From Venturia oleaginea (taxonomy: Eukaryota > Ascomycota > Dothideomycetes > Venturiales > Venturiaceae): a DNA stretch of 64,000 nucleotides. The stretch is from assembly GCA_013176395.1 (NCBI GenBank), contig JABMLP010000005.1, positions 1,550,001 to 1,614,000 on the forward strand, in the 5' to 3' direction. Within the stretch, counting starts at the first letter, position 1. Each line of letters begins with the position of its first letter. The notes below the pieces were generated by a model. It searched no databases, was not told the DNA's origin, and was given only the letters and a program-made list of their open reading frames with translations. Made by a program: the position numbers and the translations under genes. Of the stretch, positions 18,668 to 28,653 are shown one piece after another.

Positions 18668-19013
18668 CATAGCCTGTGACAAATACCCTCCTTCTCCTCC
18701 TCCGCATTATTTCCTTCTTTTTCTCCTTCTATTGAGAGCTAGGGGATGCAAGCAAAGTTGACACTTTGTTTAATGCTAGCCTACCCTCTTTTTCAGCAAA
18801 TATTTGGTGGAATCTTCCTTGCAAGCGTTCGTCTTCAAGTCTTTTTGGTAAGTCTTGATCTCTCCGCGACAGTGCATCTGGTACAACAGCTTTGACCCCA
18901 GGCTAATGAAGGATCTGAAATTGGTAGCATGAGAGCTCGAGAGCCCAACGTATTTGACGCTCTGTAAGCTGTCGTTTCTTCATGAAATAGCAAAGATTTT
19001 TATGGTCGCTTAA
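18668..19013 (-). pseudogene. Internally deleted Gypsy family E remnant
   Basis: Begins with the LTR end CATAGCCTGTGACA, a polypurine tract read in reverse and the last Pol codons, all matching 24918-24992. At about 18740 it jumps directly to sequence matching 26635 onward (RNase H/linker part of Pol). About 1.64 kb present in the copy at 24979-27561 is missing. The junction shares CTA with both donor ends. The right side is cut by an LTR at 19014. Confidence 0.85.
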
Positions 19014-19304
19014 TGTAAAAGTTCAACCCTCAAAGGTGTTTCGCAAGTGAGGAAAGACAGCTTATATTTCAAGTATCTAAGTACAGAGAAGAAAGTGTAA
19101 GTGTAGGAAGGACGAATAGTATATATGTCCTCCGTATAAGAAAAAAGGACATGCTGTCCAGAGAATTATGGAAAGGAATAGAAATACATGTGAAACAATC
19201 CTCAAACAATCCCTATTAGGCGCATGTGAAAGACTACCAGGGAACTACCAGGTAGTGCTATGAATCCATCCAGGATAAGTTGAGAAAGGATCTATCCTTT
19301 GACA
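19014..19304 (-). repeat. Divergent family A2 LTR
   Basis: 291 bp, TGTAAAAGTTCAACC to ATCCTTTGACA. It shares the first about 130 bp with the family-A LTR, then differs (AAAGGACATGCTGTCC, AGGCGCATGTGAAAG) and lacks the 22-bp repeats. A truncated relative is at 24504-24739. It is followed by the matching polypurine tract and Pol end, so it is the 3' LTR of a minus-strand element. Confidence 0.85.
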
Positions 19305-19690
19305 TTACCCTTCTTCTCCCCCGTTTCCGTTGGGGCGGTTCTGCTTTTTGTACGCCTAGGAGGACGTAGTCTCGGTCCGTCGTTTTGAAAAACATCACCG
19401 TAGATACTTTCAAAGGTATCTAATGCGACAGTTTGTGTCGTCGTACTTGGCCTTTTTGCAAAGAACACACTTTTCTATTTCCTTGAAAACTTCCTGTCGC
19501 ATGTGCGGGAAGTAGAAGGTATTCTGAAGTCGTGAAAGGACAATCTCTGGTCGGCAATAACCATTGAGTGGAGATTCGTGTTGATGTAGAATGTACTGTT
19601 TCTTAAGACTCGTGGGAAGATATACCAAGTTGTTGAAGAGGAACAATCCGTCTTCAATACGGGTATTCTAATCTACTGATTGAATGTAGC
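19305..19690 (-). pseudogene. Gypsy Pol fragments: family A2 C-terminus fused to an integrase zinc finger
   Basis: Minus strand. 19305 to about 19430 encodes the C-terminal tail after a chromodomain (ALDTFESIYGDVF, NDGPRLRPPRR). From about 19430 to 19646 the frame encodes an integrase HHCC module (LHQHESPLNGYCRPEIVLSR to CVLCKKAKYDD). The catalytic core that should lie between is deleted. Confidence 0.8.
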
Positions 19691-19894
19691 TGTCACGTTT
19701 GACCTTGGACTTGACTTGGAAGCATGACTTGAATTCTATGGGATGTGCGAAGTTGTAGGGATGAGGAGCTAACTAAGAGGTAGAGACGAGTCTAAGTACT
19801 TGCGACCAGTCTCACGCTAGACCTGATCGAGCAGAACCACCACATTTAACTACGTTTAACTGCATTCGAATACCAACATAGTTCGATCATGACA
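19691..19894 (-). repeat. Family D 3' LTR
   Basis: 204 bp, TGTCACGTTTGACC to CGATCATGACA, followed by GTACCCCCCAACAAGG, which reads as a polypurine tract on the minus strand. It belongs to the truncated Pol at 19979-22715. Matching LTRs are at 23077-23280 and 40961-41169. Confidence 0.92.
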
Positions 19895-19978
19895 GTACCC
19901 CCCAACAAGGCCGAGGCGCAATGGTTCAAACTGAACTATTTGGCGAGGTGACTGACAAACTTGAAGCATGATCGAATC

Positions 19979-22715
19979 CTAACCAGGCTTGTACCCGGTT
20001 GGTTTTGGTTTTCTTGGATATCTCTGGTGAAATTCATCAACCGCGCTCTTTGCGTTGTGCAGGAATTGAAGGGGTTCCCATGTCGGTAAGTAATAGCCTT
20101 CCCATTCAACCTTGTAGTCAAATCTCTTCGTAGCTTTGTTGAATCGTGAATCAACGACTTCATCCAGGGTGTAGATTCCATCGTTTTCTTCAACATCGAC
20201 GGGAGGAGGTTGCGAGTCATTCTGGTTTGGAAACATCCTGTCGGAAGGGGGGTAGGCAGGGAGCAGTAGATTTGTATGAAAGACGGGATGGCAATGCATA
20301 GAAGTAGGGAGCTCGAGTTTGTAAGCGTCGTGGTCTAGGGCTTGTAGAATCTTGAATTTGCCGGCGAACTTGCAGTCGAACTTTTTGGATGGGCGCGTGG
20401 TCTTGATATTCTTGAGGTTTAGCCAAACCCAGTCACCAACTTTGTAGTTTGGAGAACCAAGCCGATGTTTGTTCTTGAAATATTCGTAGGTAGCGCTGGC
20501 GTGGCGGATCTCGTTGTAGCAAATCTTCTCAAGGTTTGCCATGAAGTCAGCCATGGAATTAGCTTTTCGTGTCTCGGTAATTTCGTGGAGAGAGGCGTTA
20601 CGGTCTGGTTGAATTGGCGCTTCCAATCCGGAGCGTGGATCGTAGCCGTAGGCGGCAAAAAATGGTGTGAGTTTTGTTGCATTGGAGGGTGTGTTGTGGA
20701 TCACGAATTCGCAGAGTGGTAACCATTCGTCCCAATCATCTTGTTGATAATTGCAGTAAGCACGGATGTAGATTTCGACTTGGGCATTCGCTCGCTCGGT
20801 CCCGCCATCTGTCTCGGGGTGGAAACTGGTAGAGAGGCGGATTCGGATTCCGAGGCGTTTGCAGAGTACTTTCCAGAGGATAGCAACAAATTGGGATCCT
20901 CAGTCGGAGATAATGCTTCGAGGTAAGCCGTGGAGGCGGTAGACGTGTTGGAGAAAGAGTAAGGCGCATTCGCGGGCTTCTGGGAGTTTTTGGCAGGGGA
21001 TAAGGTGCTTGATTTTGGTGAGGCGATCGACAATTACTAAGAGGCAGGTAATTACCTTCTTTGCGTGTAGCAGGTAAATCGGTAATGAAGTCCATCTGGA
21101 TGTCTTCCCATCTTCGTTGAGGGGCTTCGAGAGTGTTGAGGAGTCCTTGGTACATTAGGTTGCTCGGTTTTGCGCGTCGACAGGCGTCGCATCGTGAGAC
21201 CCATTTGTCCAAGGTGGCGTGCATGCCATGCCAGTAGTAGAACTTGCGGAGTTTGAGGAACTTGTTAGCTTTACCCGGGTGACCTGCGACATTACAGTCG
21301 TGGTTCGCTTTCAGAATGTATGCTTGTAGTGTATCGTCTTGGGGAACAAATAGACACTTTTTATACCAAAGGCGGCCGTCGCGTTCTTCGCAGTCCTGCA
21401 TCCGCAACGTTCGGTGGTGGGTTTTGCCGTCGCGTAGTTTTTTCAAGACTTCGCGTGGTTCTTTGTCTTTAGTCAACGCTCTAGCGTAGAGTTCTTCAAA
21501 CTTGTCTTCGTCCCAAATAAGCTCTTCGTCGTCTGGGTCTTGCGAAGGGATGAATATGTCCGGAGGGGAGAACGGGGTGGTTGGGGTTTGTTCTTCAGCT
21601 ACTGCGTCGTTGCTAGGTTTGTTCCATATATCGTTGAGGGGCTCAAGGGATTCGTCCCCGTCATTTTCGGAAGAGTCGCGGTAGTCTGGGTTTTTCTCGA
21701 AGTCTTGTGGAGAGGAGTGGTCACGAAGCGTAACTGGGCATAATGAAAGATTGTGGACTTGGAGCGCTAGTTCTTTTCGAATCTTAGGGTCAAGTGTGTG
21801 GGGTTTAAGCATAACCTGTGACTGGTGCTGGATACGCGGGTCGGATACGTTTGAGGGGAGGTCTTGGGAGCGGCGGGTCAAGGCGTCGGGTTTCGTAGTA
21901 TCTTTTCCTAGTCTCCATTTGATTTCGAAGTGGAATTGGGAGAGGAATTCGGCCCAACGGGCTTGTCGGCGAGTGAGTTTTTTGGTTGACATGTAGTATT
22001 CGAGGTTTTGGTGGTCTGTAATAACTTCGATCGGGTCTTCAGTTCCTTCGAGCTCTCCTCGCCACTCTTCAAATGCGCGAATGATTGCTAGGAGTTCTTT
22101 GTCGTAGATTTCGTAATTACACTCCTGGGGTGTGAACTTGTGAGAGAAGAAGGCGACGGGGTGTAGCAAACCGTCATTGCCGATTTGTGAGAGTGCTCCA
22201 GCGCCTACCCAGTCGGAGGCGTCTGTTTCGACAATACACTTCTTTGTAGGGTCGAAATGTGCGAGGATTGGTGCGGAGATGAAGGCTTCTTGGAGTTTAT
22301 CAAAAGCGGCGCGCTGTTTTGGGCCGAAGTAGAACGGCTTGTCTTTTTTCAGTAAGTCGGTAAGAGGTTTCGCGGTGGAGGAGTAATTGAAAATAAAGCG
22401 GCGGTAGAAATTGGCAAAACCGAGGAAGGATTGGACGTCGTAGCGAGTGGTACAGTATTGCCAATCAATGATTGTTTTGACTTTGTCCGGGTCCATCCGG
22501 ATTCCGTGGTCTGTGATAATTAAACCGAGAAATTTGACTTCTGTCTGGTAGAATTCGCATTTGTCGATGTCGATGTTGAGTCCTGCTGCGTGCATCCATT
22601 CGATAACCTGCCGCACTTGAATTTTATGCTCTTCGAGAGTTTCGCTGTAGATTAGGATGTCGTCGAGGTACGCGGTGCAGAAAACGTCGAGGAAGTCTTT
22701 AAGTTGTTGTTTGGA
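19979..22715 (-). pseudogene. Truncated, frameshifted Gypsy family D pol
   Basis: Minus-strand Pol that starts abruptly at the RT catalytic region (LKDFLDVFCTAYLDDILIYS), followed by RNase H (VETDASDWVGAGAL), integrase zinc finger and the first integrase Asp (MDFITDLPATRKEG). The frame is lost near 21054 by a one-base change; homology resumes in another frame (VIVDRLTKIKHLIPC), then meets TGA at 20900-20902 where SDRGSQF is expected (CGA to TGA). The last part, 19979-20704, encodes a chromodomain (YKVEWEGYYLPTWEP). Everything 5' of the YLDD region, including Gag, is missing. Confidence 0.9.
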
Positions 22716-22748
22716 TAATGGCGTTGCGTGTGGCACATGATCTTGCAT

Positions 22749-23076
22749 GTAGCCATAGTGCCATATGTGGCACCAGGCTGATGATGTGGCTATAGGTTAG
22801 GATAACCTATAATACCACATCACCCCACTTCGTTTGTCGGCATTCACGCTATGTATATAGATACATAAGGTCTGCTCTCTCATGTGCAGACGAACAACCA
22901 ACTATCAAAATTATCATACCAACTTACAACAAGTACTTGTTACCCATCTAATATACCTAATGACAACCACCTTCCTATACACCTGATACGATCCGTGGAG
23001 AAACACCAACACTGATCAGTGGTTATTTATCACCACAGATCCGCAAGGTTTTATCTCACAGACCAAAAGTATCCGC
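22749..23076 (+). repeat. Probable 5' LTR/leader of a Copia element
   Basis: Starts near TGTAGCCATAGTGCC and contains a TATA-like GTATATAGATAC at about 22851-22863. It lies immediately upstream of Copia gag-pol remnants and is interrupted by a family-D solo LTR at 23077. The exact LTR end cannot be fixed because no second copy is in the window. Confidence 0.5.
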
Positions 23077-23280
23077 TGTCACGTTTGACCTTGGACTTGA
23101 CTTGGAAGCATGACTTGAATTCTATGGGATGTGCGAAGTTGTAAGGATGAGGAGCTAACTAAGAGGTAGAGACGAGTCTAAGTACTTGCGACCAGTCTCG
23201 CGCTAGACCTGATCGAGCAGAACCACCACATTTAACTACGTTTAACTGCATTCGAATACCAACATAGTTCGATCATGACA
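23077..23280 (-). repeat. Solo LTR of family D inside a Copia element
   Basis: 204-bp LTR matching 19691-19894, flanked by TCCGC on both sides (23072-23076 and 23281-23285). The perfect 5-bp target duplication shows an independent insertion followed by LTR-LTR loss of the interior; it is not the partner LTR of the family-D element to its left. Confidence 0.95.
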
Positions 23281-24503
23281 TCCGCACATCAAGGTGCAAT
23301 ACTCATTTCAATCGATTCGCCATGCCAGAAGGACCAGAATCAGCCAATTCGCAGGAAGACTTTGAGGAATCTTCAAGTCAGCCAAATGACAACAATGACA
23401 GCAATTTCTCCGCCTCGAGAACTGCATACACAAGTGCAGACGACGACAACCTTATACAACTCCAAGGATAACCTTTCTTCGTCGACAAAAGATACTTACA
23501 CTCAGATTTAGTGTTGAACGAAAATACTATTACTGAGGAGCTCGAAACCTACGTGGCTTTTGAGGCATACTGCTATGGCTTTGAGCCTAATAGAGAGATG
23601 GTTAACGAGAGCTTCTAAAACTCATTCCATCGATGGACCACAGGTACATGGAAAAGAGTTGGACAAGCATACCTACTATGTTGAGAACAGCAATCGAGAA
23701 ATATTAACACCAAACCAAAACCCTTCGCTACCTTACGCCTTTCAAATGAGCAATGCAATCAATGCGATTGAAAAGGAATTCAATGCACGTGCTCTTGCAT
23801 TAGCAGCCAATCCACCACCAGCACTTCCAGGAGCAGAGATCTTACCTATACCCCAGGATTCTCAAATACAACAACAGAACCTTCACCCATCCCGAATACC
23901 AACCCAATCAGTGCGAACCACGCAGCAAAAGGACGTGCAAGACGAAGTGCAAAGCTCATCAACTCATTTCGGCACTTCAGATACCTCAATTTCAACTGCC
24001 ACATCTTTGATTCCAGCAACTTCGGAAACTTCGGATGTTTCATTATCGTACCAATCTATTTCAACAACAAAGCAAATCAATCCAACCAATCAGGAGCATG
24101 TATCATGCTACCATTTCAACCAATCATTCTTCTCAGACCTCGACGAGTAGCAATTGAGGCAGTTGCATCGACGTTTTGGCCATCCTTCTGCCCAAAGGCT
24201 TATGACAGTTCTATCTAGAGCTGGGCTAAAGGACGTTGATACCAAGATTGTTGATGCAATCTCAAGTGCATGCAAGCATTGTCAACTCAATGCCAAATCT
24301 CCTCAAAGATTCAAGTTCTCCCTGAAGGATGATTTAATCTTCAACAGCCAGATTGTCATGGATATTTTATTCCTAGACAAACGGCCAGTTTTGCACATTG
24401 TAGATGTTGCAACTGCATTTGCAGCAGCTTGTTTCTTGAAAGGTCATACTGCAGGAGAAGTGTGGGATGCTGTTCGAAGCTCATGGATTGATATCTATCT
24501 CGG
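23281..24503 (+). pseudogene. Copia (Ty1-type) gag-pol remnant
   Basis: Degenerate coding sequence. About 23700-24147 encodes a Ser/Thr/Gln-rich stretch (MSNAINAIEKEFNARAL and on). After an in-frame TAG at 24148-24150 the frame continues as QLRQLHRRFGHPSAQRL to CKHCQ, the GAG-pre-integrase HHCC zinc finger typical of Copia, then VMDILFLDKRPVLHIVDV, the start of the integrase core. The reading ends at WIDIYLG, where an LTR of another family cuts in at 24504. The order (integrase before any RT) supports Copia and not Gypsy. Confidence 0.82.
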
Positions 24504-24739
24504 TGTAAGAGTTCAACCCTCAAAGGTGTTTCGCAAGTGAGAGAAGACTGCTTGTATTTTGAAGTATCTAAGCACAAAGAAGAAAGTGTAGGTACAGGAA
24601 GAACAACTTGTATATATAATCTTCCAAGTAGGAAAAGGACATGCTGTCCTGAGAAGAGAATAGAAAGGAGTAGAAGCGCATGTGAAACGGTCCCTGAATA
24701 ATCCCTGCTAGGCGCACGTGAGAACTATCAGGAACCTAC
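24504..24739 (-). repeat. Truncated family A2 LTR
   Basis: Begins TGTAAGAGTTCAACC at the break in the Copia integrase and follows the 19014 LTR through AGGCGCACGTGAGAACTATC, then stops where a family-E LTR begins. It is therefore cut by the family-E element. Confidence 0.8.
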
Positions 24740-24931
24740 TGTGAGAGGCGTGGTCAATATGTTTTTCAATTGACTATCCTGATTGACGAGTATTACAAAC
24801 TTGAAGAAAAGAGAGAAAGACTAGAATACATGGTTTTATAATCAGCGGTGGTGGGGTTGTGGAATCTTTCAGCAGTTTCCAAAGGTTGAGGGCATAGCCG
24901 AGAACCACAATCTAGGCCATAGCCTGTGACA
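24740..24931 (-). repeat. Family E 3' LTR
   Basis: 192 bp, TGTGAGAGGCGTGG to ATAGCCTGTGACA. Directly followed by AATACCCTCCTTCTCCTCC, a perfect polypurine tract when read on the minus strand, and then by the stop codon of the Pol at 24979. The partner 5' LTR is missing. Confidence 0.85.
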
Positions 24932-24978
24932 AATACCCTCCTTCTCCTCCTCCGCATTATTTCCTTCTTTTTCTCCTT

Positions 24979-27561
24979 CTATTGAGAGCTACGTCTTCTT
25001 CGTTTGTCACCCCGTTTGAATCTGCAAGAAGGCTTAGATGTGTCATTTTCTGCAACATATTGATCATAGGCCTCTGTATCTTCTAGCTCTTTGGCTGATT
25101 CCCATGTAGGTCTTGTATAGCCACTCCATTTGACCAATACTTGTAATCCGCCATTGTTTCGTTTTGTAAATCGATGATCCAAAATTGCTTCAACATAGAA
25201 CTCTTGTTCTTTGTTTTCTGTGACCAATGCTAAAGGTTGAGGTTCATGAATGATTTGTGAAGGCAGAGGATTGTTTCCAGCTCTTCGTAGTAACATAACA
25301 TGGAACACGTTATGTATACCAGGAGGAGTATCCAAACGTACTGCGTGAGAGCCAATCAGTTCTGTAACGGTGTATTTTGCGTTTTTCCAATCAAGCTTCT
25401 TGCAAGGCCTATTTGTTGGGATATTTTTCAAATTGAGCCAGACCTTGTCTCCAACTTGGTATTGTTCTGCAGGTTGACGATGTAAGTTGGCGTAGGTCTC
25501 ATATTTCTCCTGTGCACTTCCTATCATTGCTTGAGCAATCTCTGTAGCTTCTCTCAGACGATTTATCAGGGATTCTCCTTTTGCCATTGGTGTCTTTGTA
25601 TTTGTTTGCAAAGGTTCCTCCACTTCAATTGGGTTGATATTGTAACCATGTGTTGCAAAGAATGGGCTCATACCAGTGACTGAGGATGTATGCCCGTTGA
25701 TGGTGAGCATAGCGATAGGTAGGAGTTGTTCCCAATCGTCTTGGTAGTATGAAATAAAGCAGCGAAGGTAAGCTTGTAATTCTTGATTCATCCGTTCTGT
25801 CGAACCATCGGTTTCGGGATGGAAGGCTGTGGACAACCTCCTTGTAATCTTCATCAGAGAGCATATGCGCGCCCACATCAAAGAGACAAATGGCTGTCCT
25901 CTGTCAGACACAACTGCTGTTGGAGGTCCATGATGTTTAATAAGACATTCCATCAATGCGTCTACAACAGCCTCAACAGTTGTCTCCTTCATAGCTTTGG
26001 AAATACAACTTTTGAAGAGCCGATCTGTAATGACCATCAAGTTTGTGGCACCAGATTTTGAGACCGGAAGATCTGTGATAAAGTCGATAGAAACTTCGTT
26101 CCATTGGCGTTCAGGGACTGGCAATGGTTTGAGAAGTCCTCGTTTCTTTTCTCTCCAAACTGCTTTGCTGCCACAAATGTCACAATTTGGCAAGAACTGG
26201 CGTATATCTTGGGACAAGCCTGGCCACGTAAATCTTCGGCTAATGATAGCCTTAAGGAGATCGCGTCCAGGATGACCTGTAAGAGTAGAATCATGACATT
26301 GCTGGATGATAGCTGTGCGCAAAGGTTCAAAATGTGGAATCCAAATACGATCCCTCCAGAGCAGTCGTCTTCCTCGATCAATTGAACACTCTGAGATGGA
26401 AATTGGCAGGCCCCAATTTGAAGGAATTTGTCTAGCTCCATCACGGACCATGTTGCGCAATATCACATAACTTTTGTTTTGGGCTAGTGCTTGGTCCCAC
26501 AGCTGTTGTAGTTTCGGTTCGGACTCCGTGAAAGGGCAAACAGGAATGTCTTCTCTGTTTGGTTCTTTGTCGTTTTGCTGATCTTTATCGCCTCCTAACA
26601 CCCAAGCGGCTCCAATTCGTATGTGTTGAGTTCTAGGGGATGCAAGCAAAGTTGACACTTTGTTTAATGCTAGCCTGCCCTCTTTTTCAGCAAATATTTG
26701 GTGGAATCTTCCTTGCAAGCGTTCGTCTTCAAGTCCTTTTGGTAAGTCTTGATCTCTCCGCGACAGTGGATCTGATACAACAGCTTTGACCCCAGGCTGA
26801 TGAAGGATCTGAAATTGGTAGCATGAGAGCTCAAGAGCCCAACGCATTTGACGCTCTGTAAGCTGTTGTTTCTTCATGAAATAGCAAAGGTTTTTGTGGT
26901 CGCTTAAGATTGTGAAAGGCTTGACACTCCGAAGCATACTACGCCATTCCTGAAGACAGCGCACTATAGCCAACAATTCCTTGTCGTGAATAGGGTAGTT
27001 GACCTCTACGGGCAGATATTTCTTTGAGTAGAAGGCTACTGGTCTCCAGTTACCTTGTTCATCCATTTGAGAAAGTTCTCCTCCAATTGAGTAGCCTGAA
27101 GAATCCGGTTGTACTCGAGTTTCTCGTTCAGGATCAAACCCAGCCAGGACAGGTGCATTGACTAGTAGATCTTTCAGACGTTCAAAAGCAGTTTGTTCTG
27201 TGTCTCCCCATTGAAATGAAATGTCTTTCTTTGTAAGTGCTGTTAGAGGTTGAGCTATATCAGAGAATTTAGGAATAAACTCTCGATAATAGTTGGCAAA
27301 GCCCACAAAGCCTCGTACACCTCTTACTGTTGAAGGACGTTCCCACTTTTGTATGGCTTCTGCTTTCTCAGGATCGACGCAGATTCCCTTGTCGGCATCC
27401 ACAATGTAGCCTAAGTACTTGACTCGTTTTTGCTCAAACTCGCATTTATCAATGTCAAGTTGTAGGCCAGCAACTTTCAGCTTTTCCAACACTTGTAGCA
27501 CTTGATTCCTATGTTCCTGAAGGGAGCCGTTGGTGAAAATGATTACATCATCGATGTAAGC
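24979..27561 (-). pseudogene. 5'-truncated Gypsy family E pol (open frame from RT YIDD to chromodomain)
   Basis: A long uninterrupted frame (about 860 residues) that lacks its beginning: it opens at AYIDDVIIFTNGSLQEH, the RT catalytic motif, at 27561, where a family-A LTR replaces the upstream part. Then follow RNase H (RVQPDSSGYSIGGELSQ, in which the usual Asp context is altered), DHKNLCYFM, the integrase zinc finger (CHDSTLTGHPGRD to CDICG), the catalytic core (VSIDFITDLP, VSDRGQPF, STERMNQE) and a chromodomain (VLVKWSGYTRPTWES). The rest is well preserved, so truncation is recent or the copy is simply young. Confidence 0.9.
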
Positions 27562-27871
27562 TGTTAAGGGATGGAATCCTTCTCTCTAGCTTATCCATGA
27601 CTGGATTTCCAATTGTTCTCTTGTTATTCTGCAAGCTGTCATGTTCTATTTTGCAAGCTGTCATGTTCTATTTCGCAAGCTGCCATGTTCTATTTTGCAA
27701 GCTGTCACGTTTCCATTTAAAGATACTTTCTAGAAGGATCTATTGTAAGAGGAGGATTATATATACGAGCTATCCTTCCTGTACTTACACTTTCTTCTCT
27801 GTACTTAGATACTTGAAATATAAGCTGTCTTCCCTCACTTGCGAAACACCTTTGAGGGTTGAACTCTTACA
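27562..27871 (+). repeat. Family A LTR at the E/T junction
   Basis: 310 bp with four 22-bp units. The left flank is family-E pol (minus) and the right flank is family-T pol (+); flanks end TAAGC and start CCAAA, so there is no target duplication. It probably marks a recombination junction. Confidence 0.9.
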
Positions 27872-28320
27872 CCAAAGCAATTCTTGACGAATCCAAAGGC
27901 ACTCTTACGTTTAAGGGGAAAGATATTTGTATCAAAGACATCCGGTTTCAAGAGAACTTAGATATTCAACAGATGAATTCTATTAAGTTCCACCAACTTG
28001 TCACGTCAACAATCAAGAGAAAAGAATTCTCTAGAGTTTTCGCTATTACTCTAAAGGATCTTGACGAAGCCTTGAAGCCGAAGGTACCATTGACCCTTGA
28101 ACAAATCCGTAAGAAACTACCGAAAAGATTTCACAAGTATATCGCAGTATTTGACCCAAAAAGAGCTGCTAAGTTACCTCCCTTTCGCCCTGGGTTCGAT
28201 CATGAGATACCTATAGAGGAAGGAAAGCAACTCCCTTGGGGACCTCTATATGGTATGGGTAGAGAGCAACTTCTTGTCTTGAGAAAAACACTTACAGAAC
28301 TGCTGGAGAAAGGCTTTATC
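27872..28320 (+). pseudogene. Gypsy family T pol, left fragment (interrupted by element B)
   Basis: Encodes the region after the retropepsin and the start of RT (TKAILDESKGTLTFKG to LRKTLTELLEKGFI), clearly homologous to, but diverged from, family A. It breaks at TTTATC, where element B is inserted, and resumes at 34507. Confidence 0.92.
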
Positions 28321-28653
28321 TGTAAGAGTTCAACCCTCAAAGGTGTTTCGCAAGTGAGGGAAGACAGCTTATATTTCAAAGTATCTAAGTACAGAGAAGA
28401 AAGTGTAAGTACAGGAAGGATAGCTAGTATATATAATCCTCCTCTTACAATAGATCCTTCTAGAAAGTATCTTTAAATGGAAACGTGACAGCTTGCAAAA
28501 TAGAACATGGCAGCTTGCGAAATAGAACATGACAGCTTGCAAAATAGAACATGACAGCTTGCAAAATAGAACATGACAGCTTGCAGAATAACAAGAGAAC
28601 AATTGGAAATCCAGTCATGGATAAGCTAGAGAGAAGGATTCCATCCCTTAACA
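28321..28653 (-). repeat. 3' LTR of element B
   Basis: 333 bp, TGTAAGAGTTC to CCCTTAACA on the + strand, with five 22-bp units; immediately precedes (in + coordinates) the stop codon of pol at 28654. Confidence 0.96.

Noticed and set aside
19691..23280. The two family-D LTRs at 19691 and 23077 looked like the pair bounding one element.
   Set aside because: The LTR at 23077 has its own perfect TCCGC duplication and sits in Copia sequence, so it is an independent solo LTR.
27562..27871. This LTR as a clean solo insertion.
   Set aside because: Flanks differ (TAAGC against CCAAA) and belong to different Gypsy families in opposite orientation; a recombination junction is more likely.
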